Assembly: GCA_964542765.1 (NCBI GenBank)
Contig: CAZIVO010000061.1
Location: 1-21,110 of the forward strand
Direction: 5' to 3'
DNA: 21,110 nucleotides
Source of the DNA: CAZIVO01 sp964542765
GTDB lineage: Bacteria; Planctomycetota; UBA1135; UBA2386
Shown here: positions 7,345-15,414 of the stretch, in pieces
How the letters are laid out: each line of letters starts with the position of its first letter
How positions within the stretch are numbered: the stretch's first letter is position 1
Program-made: the position numbers and the translations under genes
Notes under the pieces: model-generated
What the model was told of the DNA's origin: nothing
Database searches by the model: none
What the model saw: the letters and a program-made list of their open reading frames with translations, nothing else

Positions 7345-10300
7345 ATGCGAAAGCTACAGGTTGCGTGTTTGGTGCCGATGGTCGTTGTCTTGGCAGGATT
7401 TGTCCTCCTCGGGGAGTCCCTGCAAAAGGGTGAAGAGGCGCTGATCCAGAAGAAGTATGAGCAAGCTGCCGGGCATCTCCGCAAGGCTCTCGAGGAGGAG
7501 ACCGAGGGGCGTCGAGACAGGGTTCTCTTGCTGCTTGCCCGGGCGCAGGGGCTCGCGGGTCAACATGCCGAGGCGGTGGCGACTTACCAGCGCCTCATCA
7601 GTGGGCATGCCACTTCGCCGCTGCGAGCGAAGGCGCGCTTCCATCAAGCCGAAGAGCATGCCGCTGATGGCAAATACAGGGAGGCGGCGATCATCTTCCG
7701 TGATGAGGTTGATCGGTTGATCGGGCTCGGGCGCAAGGAGGAGATCGCCGGTACCTATCTGGGCCTGGCGGAGAAGGCCTTGGCAGCCGATCCCAAGGAT
7801 CGCGCCCGCGCAGTGACGTTTTTCGATCTCGCATTGGATCTTGGCCTCTCGCCAAAGAAGGCTCGTTCGGTGCGGTTGCAGGCGGCCGAGGCTCGCCTCA
7901 AGCAAGGTCAGCACAACGACGCGGTCAAGCGCTTTGCCCCTCTGGTCAAGGAGTTGAGCCGTGACCAGGGCAAGCTCCGGGCGATGCTGGGATTGGGGCG
8001 TGCACGCCTTGCAGGTGGTGACCGAGCAGGAGCCCGCACGGTGCTGCGTGACGTGATCACGCTGGACAAGGAAGCCCCCGAGGCTGCTGATGCGGCCTAC
8101 GAGGTAGCGCTCACCTATGGCGTACCGACGCCACAGGCCGGGGATCTCGATCGCGCCGTGGCTGCCTTGCAGACCCTGGCCGTCGAATTTCCAACGCATG
8201 CGAAGGCGAAGGTCGCCAGGTTCTTGGAGGCCAGTTGCTATCGGCATGTTGGCCGCAGTGAGGATGCCTTGCAGTCCTTGCGCGAGTTCCTGGCGGGCAC
8301 CGACGATCCTGATCTGGTCGAGATTGCCCAGGCGCGTGCGATGGTGGGGGACGTACTCGTTGGCCAGGAAAAGCTGGGACAAGCGATCTCGGCCTGGCAG
8401 GAGTATCTGAAAGCACACCCCGCACATCGCGATTGGGAGAGGGTGCAGCGTGCCATCGTCGATGCTGAGTATGCCATCGCACAACGAGCCTTCGAGTCGG
8501 GTCGTGACAAGAAGGGGGCCGAACGGCAGGCGAGTTTTGTCGAGGCTCGGCGTTTGCTGACGCGGTTCAGCGAGCAGCATCCTCTGGATGCACGCAACCC
8601 GGACATCCTCTTCTCTTTCGGTGAGATGCTCTACCTGGAAGAGAAGTTCGCTGCTGCGCGAGAAGCCTACGGGCGTTGCGTCAGCAAGTATCCAGGTAAG
8701 CAGGCCTCGTCCCATGCCCAGTTCCGTATCGGCGAGATTTACGAGAGCAAGACCTTCAATTATCTCGAGGCGCTGCGCGCCTACAAGCTGGTCACATGGG
8801 GTAGTTATGCGCCTCAGGCTCGTGCCCGGATCGTTCGCCTGGAGAAGAAGCATCTCGCGTTGGAGACGTCGCGTACCTATCGGACCGGCGAACCGGCCAC
8901 CTTCAAGCTGACTTCGCGCAACATCGAGAAGGTCCGTGTTCGGATCTATAAGCTGGACCTCGAGACCTATTTCCGCTCCACGCACGTTTCCGGCGCCGTG
9001 GAAACGCTCGACATCGAGGTGATCGAGTCCGACAAGACCTTCGACAGCAAGGTCGAGGACTACAAGAAGTACCGCGAGACCGAGCGCGTCGTCGATGTGG
9101 GCTTCCGTGATCCGGGTGCCTACGTGGTCAAGGTGGACGACCGCGAACTCGAGGCGACGACCATGGTCCTCATCACTGATATCGCCTTGATCGCGAAGAC
9201 GTCGCGCCATGAGTTCTTCTTGCTCACCCAGAACATCAAGCAGAATCGGGTCGAGGGTGGCGTCAAGGTGGTCTTGTCTGACGGCGCCAAGGTCGTTGCC
9301 GAGGGAGTCACGGCCGGCGATGGTGTCTGGCGTTACAAGGGCGATGCCCTCAAGAAGACGGCCAAGTTGTCGGCCTTCGTGGTCAGTGCGGCGGGCTCGG
9401 GTGCCAGCACGTTGAGTCTCTCGGGTCTAGGCTACAGCCAGGGGCTGACCCCCAAGGGCTACTTGTTCACCGATCGGTCGGCTTACCAGCCCGGTCAGCG
9501 AGTCAATATCAAGGGAATCCTGCGCGAGGTTCGGTCGGGCCTCTACGACTTGCCGAAGGGGAAATATCGTCTGCGCGTGACCAGTCCGACCGGGCGACTG
9601 ATGTTGCAGCGGGAGGTCGCTTTCACCGAGTTCGGCAGTTTTGCTGCCGAAGTGGCCCTGCCGTCCACGGCCGAACTGGGAGGCTGGATGATCACGGTAG
9701 AGTCCGTGCCGCTGGCCAAGGAGACCTTCACCGGAAGTTTCGAGGTTCGGCGTTACGAGCGACCGAAGCTGACCTTGACGGCCGAACTGGCGCGCCGTGT
9801 TGTCTACCGCGGCGAGAAGATCGAAGGTCTCTTCAAGCTGAAATATTTCTTCGGCGAACCGGCTGTCGGCAAACACATCTCTTACTTCTTGTTTGCGCCG
9901 GACGGCGGTCGGATGCAGGGGGAAGGAACGACGAATGCCGCTGGTGAAGTCCCGTTCGAGTTCGATACGCGCGAGTTTCCCGAGGAGTCGATCGCGATCA
10001 TCCAGGGGAGTCTGGTCGAGGAGAATGTTCACGCGCAACAGGCCGTGCCGGTCGTCACCACGGAGTTCACGCCAAGCCTGAAGACGGTGCGGCCGCTTTA
10101 TCTTGTGGGTGAGCCCTTCGATGTGGACATCTCGATCAAGGATCGCAGTGGCAAGGAATTGTCGGGAAGGAAGGGCACGGTGCGGTTGTTCCGCTATCAG
10201 ACCCAGGGCAAGAGTCGGGTCGAGGTGGAAGTTGCTTCCAAGGAGTTCGAAACCGACGCCGCGGGAGCGGCCAAGGTGGGATTCACGGCTGGAAAGGGTG

Positions 10301-13300
10301 GCGGACATGTGCTGCGGGTCGAGGCGCGAGATCGTTTCGGCACCAATGTGACGGCGCAACATGGGATCGAGATCTCGGGCGAGGATGACAAGGTCAAGCT
10401 GCGTTTGTTGAGTGACCGGCAGTCCTACAAGGTTGGCGAGACCTTGAAGTTACGCATCGTCAATCGCGTAGGCCCGCGCCTTGCCCTGCGGACGGTCCAG
10501 GGTGATGGGATCCTTTCCTACACAACCGCGATATTGCCCAAGGGTGAGAGCACCCTGAAGGTGGTGCTCGAGCCGTTGCACGCGCCGAACTTCGCCCTGG
10601 CGTTTGCCATGATCGATGGCCGAGAATTTCATCAGGTACAGCGAGAATTCGTTGTGAGTCGTGATCTGACCGTGAAGGTGACGCCGCCCCAAGGCCCTGT
10701 ACGGCCGGGAGCGAAGGTGCCGGTCAGCGTCGAGGTGACGGACCCGAAGGGACGACCGGTACGGACCGAGTTGGCTCTGTCCCTTGTCGATGAGGCTTTG
10801 CTGAGTATCTATCCGGATCGGGCGCCGGCCATCGGCACCTTTTTTTACGGGACGCGTCGGGAGACGTCATTCCGGACACTCTCGAGTTGCACCTGGGCTT
10901 ACAAGGGACGGACGACGAGTGTCAGTGCCGTCTTGCTGGCGGAGGAGCGTCGACTCGCGGTGGAGGACAGCCTCGAGGAAGATGAGCCTGCGGAAATGGA
11001 ATCAGGAAGGCGCAACAGCACTGACGATGCGCGGACCATCACCGGGGGGGCCGCGTTCGTATTCGAAGGGCGAGGAGGCGGGAAAGCGGGCGAGAAGCTC
11101 TACAAGGGGCCCGGTGACGCCATGCCCGGCGCCCGTCGGCCATCGTCTGCTGGCCCGGCGACTCCCGGTGTGCCCACGTCGCCAAAATCGAAGCTACAGG
11201 GTGGCCGCATGGACCGTAAACGTGCTCAAAGCCGTGAAAAGGGATTGCTTCTTGGAGAGGTCAGCAACTTCCGAAGAAATCTAGTTTCCTCCAAGCTGGA
11301 CTCCTTGCAGGAAAACTCCTCGCTGGTGCCCTCCGGCGGCTCCGGCGAACTTCACTTTTATGAGGCTGGGTTCTTGCCGACGAATGAGCCGCGAACCAAT
11401 TTCTCGGAAACCGGCGGGTGGATCTCGGCGGTCACCACCGATGGCCGGGGCAAGGCCAGGGTCGAGTTCGACCTCCCCGACAGCACGACGGCCTGGAAGA
11501 TCAAGGCGCGCGGCGTCACCGCGAACAGTTACGTGGGTGAAGGCGAGGGCGGCTTCAAGACCACCAAGCAGTTGCAAGTGTCCCTGGTGGTGCCGCCGGT
11601 CTTGACCGAAGGTGATGAAGTGCAGGCGACCGCGCGCGTGCACAACCTGACGGGCGAGGACCGGGATCTGAAGATCGAGCTGTCGAAAAAAACGAGCGAG
11701 GGCCTGGTCGATGTCATCCTCGACCGCACCGTGAGCACGAAGGCTCATCGTGAAGGTGAAACCGGTTGGAAGATCACCGCCGGCGGAACGGCAGATCTCA
11801 TCCTCGGGATGAAGGCCGAGGCCGGCGCCCTCGAGGATGAGGTGGAGGTCCGTGTTCCGGTGCGCCCGTTCGGGATGGAACATCGTGATGGGAGGTCGGG
11901 GAGCACGACCGAGCAGGCGAACTTCGAACTCTCCTTGCCGGAGGACCTCGAGTTCGGCCGCCTCGGCATGGTCATCGAGATCGGTCCTGATCCGGGCCGC
12001 GATCTCGTCGCCGCTGCCTTGGGAGCAGGTTATCAACCCTTCAATTGCCGCCAGATCTTGGCGACCAATCTGGCCCTGGCGAGCCGCGGGTTGGCGGCTC
12101 TGCGCGTGCTGGAATACATCGAGGGCCGAGGCAGTGCCGAGCGCGCCGATGTTTCGCAACTGCGGGGTGTCGTGGCATCGGTACTGGCGCGGTTGGTGTC
12201 GTCACAGGGCAAGGATGGTGGACTGTCCTGGGTCGGTGGCAAGACGCAGGATATCGTTACCACGAGTCAGGCGGCGATGTTCTTCGCGCTGGCTGATCGC
12301 CGTGGTTTGCCGACCGCGAAGCCGGCCTTGAACAAGGCTGTCGAATGGTTGCTGCGCGCCATCAGGAGTTCTCGCGGCCCCAGCCGGGTGCACGCGGCGC
12401 ACGGCCTCGCTGTTGCCGGCCGGGCCGGTTTTGATGCGCTCAACGCCTTGCATCGCGGTCGCGCCAGCTTCGGGCTCGGTGAACTCGCGCGGCTGGCGCT
12501 GGCATGGCAGGCCCAGCAGCGTGCCAGCCTGTCGGCCGAGGTGCTGCGGGAGTTGCGGTCCAAGATGAAGCTCGGCAGCGGCGCGTTTGGCGAGCAGAAG
12601 AGCGTCGTGCCGGCCGCCGATGTGGAAGCTGTCGGTCTGGCGGCGGCAGCCTTGCTGGCCGCTTCGGCGACGGACTCCGATGGCCGACGCGCCATCGATT
12701 GGTTGAAGTCACGGCGGCGCGGAGCATCCTGGGGAACGCCCGAGGCGACGGCCGCAGCGTTGCAAGCTCTGGTTGCAGCCGGCGGCTCCGAGCGGTCCGC
12801 CGCCAACCGGGTCACGGTTCTGGTCACGGTGAATGGTCAGAAGCTCGATGGCTTGTCGACAGCCGGAATGAATAATTCGCGACACGATGTGCCCACCGAT
12901 CTGCTCAAACCCGGTGGCAATGAGGTGGTCGTTGCTTTGAGCGGCCGCGGCACGGTCCATTACTCTGCCGTCCTCACCGGCTTCGCCAGCGAATTCCGCG
13001 CCATCGACCGGCGAGAGGATCTGGTCACGATCAATCGCGATATGTTGCCCGCCTATCGCCGCCACGATGGCAAGGTTGTTCGTCCCGGCTTCAGTTCAGT
13101 GCAGGGTCGCATCGACACGTTCAAGAACAAGCTCGAGTGGCTGCGCGCAGGCAAGAGCGGGCGTGTCGAGACCAGATTCACGGTCAAGGATGCGTTCAGG
13201 AAGATCATGACACCGCTCGTCATCGAGGAACCCATTCCCGCGGGCTGCTCGGTCCCCAGATCCTCGGTACAGGGATCTTTCGATCACATGATCATGGAGC

Positions 13301-15270
13301 CCGATCGCATCACCTTCTTCTACCGCGAAGGTCGTATCAGCGATCGGATCCGGTACGAGTTGCAGGCGCGTTTTCCGGGGGAATATCGGGTGCTGCCAAC
13401 GCGTGTCTTCGGTGCCTCGCGGCCGGATCTTCTTGCTCATGGTGAAGCGGCAAAGTTCACGGTCAAGCCTTCGGCTGGTGAAGAAGTGCACCCTTACCGG
13501 ATGAGTCCCGATGAGTTGTACCAGCTTGGCAAGGCCCATTTCGATGCCGAAGACACCGATGCGGCCGGGCGCTACCTGGACGAGTTGCTGTCAGGGTGGC
13601 ATCGCAAGCAGCACCAGCTGAGGCAGACGGTCTTCAAGGATGTCGCTCGCATGATGCTCTTCATCTCGATCGCACGCGGTGACGACAAGGCGACCGTGAA
13701 GTTCTTCGAGGACCTCAAGGATCTCCATGAAGCTCTGGTGATCCCGTTCGACAAGATCGTTGCCGTCGGCAAGGCTTATCTCGACATCGGTGAATTCGAA
13801 CGTTCGCTGATGGTGTTCAAGGGCACCGCGGAAGCTTCTTTCCTCAAGGAGGCGGGCGTTGCCACGACCCTCGAGAAGCTGGGCGAACTCAAGGCCTCCA
13901 TCGGCTTCTTGCGGAAGTTGCTGGCCGACTATCCCGATCTCAACACGATGCGTCTGTCTCTCTACAGCATCGGGCAGAAGCTCGCGGAGATCGCCGCACG
14001 CATGCCCGAGGGTGCTGCCATCAACGAGAAGATCGGTCGTCCTGCAGAATTGCGTGCCATGGCCGTCGCTGCCTTCCGAGAGTTCCTGCTCATGTATCCT
14101 GACGATCCCCTGGCCGAGGAGGTTTCGTTCGCCTGGACGACAACGCATGTCGAGGGCAAGAGCCTGAAACAAGCTCTCGAAGTAGCTCAGAAGGCGTTGG
14201 ATCGTTATCCGGCTTCCACCTTCGAAGACGAACTGCTCTACACGGTGGGCTTCATCAAGTTTGCGCTCGGTTCTCACAAGGAGGCGCAGAGCTTGCTTCG
14301 GCGGGTTGCCGAGGAACAGTTTGTACGACCTGGTGGGGGCCGCGGGCGGAGCGAGAATCGTTACGAGTCGATCTATCTGCAGGGCCAGATCCACCACGCG
14401 CTCGGCCGACCGGCGGAGGCTCTCGCGGCCTATGCCAAGGTCAAGGATCGTTTTTCGGATGCCGTGGAGGCCTCGGACTATTTCCAGCGCAAGGACCTGA
14501 CTCTGCCGGAGGTCGAGACCTTCGGTCTCGATGAGAAGGTGGAGTTGCCCTTGGGCTACCGCAATATCAAGGAAGCCCAGGTCAAGGTCTACCGCGTTGA
14601 TCTGATGAGGCTCTACCTGCTCAAGAAGTCGTTGAATGACATCCGCGGGATCAAGTTGCATGGTATTCGTGCCTATACCGACAAGAAGATCCGGCTCGGT
14701 AATGGCAAGGACTACAAGAGCGTGGAGAAGAAGGTCTCCCTCGACCTGAAGGAACCCGGCGCCTATCTCGTGGTCGCACGCGGTGGCGATCTATTGGCGT
14801 CCGGCATGGTCTTGCGATCGGACCTGAAGATCGAGTCGCAGGAGTCCCTCGATGTCGGCAGGATGCGGGTCAACGTCAAGCGTGGCGATGACTATCTCGC
14901 CGCCGCTCATGTCAAGGTGATCGGTTCGGGCGACCAGCGCTTCCGCAGCGGAGACACCGATCTGCGCGGCATCCTCGTCGCCGATGACCTGATCGGAAGG
15001 GCCACGGTGATCGTTCGCAAGGATGATCAGTACGCCTTCTACCGTGGCGAGGGCATCCACCAGCCATCACGGTATCGCCCGCCGACCCCCAGGATGCCGA
15101 CGAAGCAAGTGCCGCAGCAACAACGAGGCAACGATGGGCAGCAGCAGTTCGAGGGCTGGGGCAATAACTTCCAGTTCAACAGTTCCAACCGCGCTCGCCA
15201 GACGCAGTGGTTGCAGAACGAGGTCATGCAGAAGGAACAGAGGGGCGTCGAGGTCTACCGGACCAAGTGA
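7345..15270 (+). CDS. giant exported TPR / alpha-2-macroglobulin-like protein
   Basis: A 2641-residue protein that starts with a signal peptide or anchor (MRKLQVACLVPMVVVLAGFVLLG). Order of parts: TPR-like helical repeats ~25-500; a beta module ~526-670; MG2 domain with FTDRSAYQPGQ at ~706-800; further MG domains to ~1020; bait-region-type domain ~1023-1200 (SLVDEALLSIYPDRAP); a charged, Gly/Pro/Arg/Lys-rich disordered stretch ~1205-1300; A2M domain ~1337-1440 with DLPDSTTAWKIKARG; an alpha/alpha-toroid thioester-type domain ~1540-1830; MG/receptor-binding-like domains to ~2045; a second TPR-like region ~2050-2395; a second copy of the beta module ~2407-2545; a Gln/Pro/Asn-rich tail. In bacteria such proteins are thought to trap proteases in the periplasm or at the cell surface, often beside pbpC, which is absent here. 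The reactive motif is altered: Cys1568-Arg-Gln-Ile instead of C-x-E-Q, so the classical thioester may not form. There is no lipobox at the usual place. Confidence 0.93.
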   Translation: MRKLQVACLVPMVVVLAGFVLLGESLQKGEEALIQKKYEQAAGHLRKALEEETEGRRDRVLLLLARAQGLAGQHAEAVATYQRLISGHATSPLRAKARFHQAEEHAADGKYREAAIIFRDEVDRLIGLGRKEEIAGTYLGLAEKALAADPKDRARAVTFFDLALDLGLSPKKARSVRLQAAEARLKQGQHNDAVKRFAPLVKELSRDQGKLRAMLGLGRARLAGGDRAGARTVLRDVITLDKEAPEAADAAYEVALTYGVPTPQAGDLDRAVAALQTLAVEFPTHAKAKVARFLEASCYRHVGRSEDALQSLREFLAGTDDPDLVEIAQARAMVGDVLVGQEKLGQAISAWQEYLKAHPAHRDWERVQRAIVDAEYAIAQRAFESGRDKKGAERQASFVEARRLLTRFSEQHPLDARNPDILFSFGEMLYLEEKFAAAREAYGRCVSKYPGKQASSHAQFRIGEIYESKTFNYLEALRAYKLVTWGSYAPQARARIVRLEKKHLALETSRTYRTGEPATFKLTSRNIEKVRVRIYKLDLETYFRSTHVSGAVETLDIEVIESDKTFDSKVEDYKKYRETERVVDVGFRDPGAYVVKVDDRELEATTMVLITDIALIAKTSRHEFFLLTQNIKQNRVEGGVKVVLSDGAKVVAEGVTAGDGVWRYKGDALKKTAKLSAFVVSAAGSGASTLSLSGLGYSQGLTPKGYLFTDRSAYQPGQRVNIKGILREVRSGLYDLPKGKYRLRVTSPTGRLMLQREVAFTEFGSFAAEVALPSTAELGGWMITVESVPLAKETFTGSFEVRRYERPKLTLTAELARRVVYRGEKIEGLFKLKYFFGEPAVGKHISYFLFAPDGGRMQGEGTTNAAGEVPFEFDTREFPEESIAIIQGSLVEENVHAQQAVPVVTTEFTPSLKTVRPLYLVGEPFDVDISIKDRSGKELSGRKGTVRLFRYQTQGKSRVEVEVASKEFETDAAGAAKVGFTAGKGGGHVLRVEARDRFGTNVTAQHGIEISGEDDKVKLRLLSDRQSYKVGETLKLRIVNRVGPRLALRTVQGDGILSYTTAILPKGESTLKVVLEPLHAPNFALAFAMIDGREFHQVQREFVVSRDLTVKVTPPQGPVRPGAKVPVSVEVTDPKGRPVRTELALSLVDEALLSIYPDRAPAIGTFFYGTRRETSFRTLSSCTWAYKGRTTSVSAVLLAEERRLAVEDSLEEDEPAEMESGRRNSTDDARTITGGAAFVFEGRGGGKAGEKLYKGPGDAMPGARRPSSAGPATPGVPTSPKSKLQGGRMDRKRAQSREKGLLLGEVSNFRRNLVSSKLDSLQENSSLVPSGGSGELHFYEAGFLPTNEPRTNFSETGGWISAVTTDGRGKARVEFDLPDSTTAWKIKARGVTANSYVGEGEGGFKTTKQLQVSLVVPPVLTEGDEVQATARVHNLTGEDRDLKIELSKKTSEGLVDVILDRTVSTKAHREGETGWKITAGGTADLILGMKAEAGALEDEVEVRVPVRPFGMEHRDGRSGSTTEQANFELSLPEDLEFGRLGMVIEIGPDPGRDLVAAALGAGYQPFNCRQILATNLALASRGLAALRVLEYIEGRGSAERADVSQLRGVVASVLARLVSSQGKDGGLSWVGGKTQDIVTTSQAAMFFALADRRGLPTAKPALNKAVEWLLRAIRSSRGPSRVHAAHGLAVAGRAGFDALNALHRGRASFGLGELARLALAWQAQQRASLSAEVLRELRSKMKLGSGAFGEQKSVVPAADVEAVGLAAAALLAASATDSDGRRAIDWLKSRRRGASWGTPEATAAALQALVAAGGSERSAANRVTVLVTVNGQKLDGLSTAGMNNSRHDVPTDLLKPGGNEVVVALSGRGTVHYSAVLTGFASEFRAIDRREDLVTINRDMLPAYRRHDGKVVRPGFSSVQGRIDTFKNKLEWLRAGKSGRVETRFTVKDAFRKIMTPLVIEEPIPAGCSVPRSSVQGSFDHMIMEPDRITFFYREGRISDRIRYELQARFPGEYRVLPTRVFGASRPDLLAHGEAAKFTVKPSAGEEVHPYRMSPDELYQLGKAHFDAEDTDAAGRYLDELLSGWHRKQHQLRQTVFKDVARMMLFISIARGDDKATVKFFEDLKDLHEALVIPFDKIVAVGKAYLDIGEFERSLMVFKGTAEASFLKEAGVATTLEKLGELKASIGFLRKLLADYPDLNTMRLSLYSIGQKLAEIAARMPEGAAINEKIGRPAELRAMAVAAFREFLLMYPDDPLAEEVSFAWTTTHVEGKSLKQALEVAQKALDRYPASTFEDELLYTVGFIKFALGSHKEAQSLLRRVAEEQFVRPGGGRGRSENRYESIYLQGQIHHALGRPAEALAAYAKVKDRFSDAVEASDYFQRKDLTLPEVETFGLDEKVELPLGYRNIKEAQVKVYRVDLMRLYLLKKSLNDIRGIKLHGIRAYTDKKIRLGNGKDYKSVEKKVSLDLKEPGAYLVVARGGDLLASGMVLRSDLKIESQESLDVGRMRVNVKRGDDYLAAAHVKVIGSGDQRFRSGDTDLRGILVADDLIGRATVIVRKDDQYAFYRGEGIHQPSRYRPPTPRMPTKQVPQQQRGNDGQQQFEGWGNNFQFNSSNRARQTQWLQNEVMQKEQRGVEVYRTK

Positions 15271-15286
15271 GGTGCTCTGCCCGAAC

Positions 15287-15307
15287 TGGCGGGTGGGATT
15301 CCCGCCA
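15287..15307 (+). terminator. possible terminator hairpin after the large gene
   Basis: TGGCGGG at 15287-15293 and CCCGCCA at 15301-15307 form a perfect 7-bp stem with a 7-base loop, 16 bases after the stop codon. Only CTAACTTGTG follows, not a clear T-tract, so termination is plausible but weakly supported. Confidence 0.4.
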
Positions 15308-15400
15308 CTAACTTGTGATCGGACCGGCTGAGTTCGAATAGGCTTGTTGGTCCCAAAGACCTGTCGGTGTCGATCTCCTTGAACCGAGGAGGTCCGTCTG

Positions 15401-15408
15401 GGGAGGGG
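15401..15408 (+). promoter_or_regulatory. ribosome binding site deciding the sulfatase start
   Basis: GGGAGGGG ends six bases before the ATG at 15415. It supports that ATG over the GTG at 15367 that opens the same frame. Confidence 0.75.
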
Positions 15409-15414
15409 CATTCA

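Noticed and set aside
6962..7444. A 160-residue plus-strand frame running into the macroglobulin gene
   Set aside because: It overlaps the signal peptide of the large gene in another frame, has no ribosome site and has an irregular Cys/Arg/Trp-rich composition.
7354..9210. A 618-residue minus-strand open frame opposite the macroglobulin gene
   Set aside because: It is a shadow of GC-rich coding sequence on the plus strand: the plus strand shows clear TPR and MG domains, while the minus frame has no recognisable domain or sensible start.
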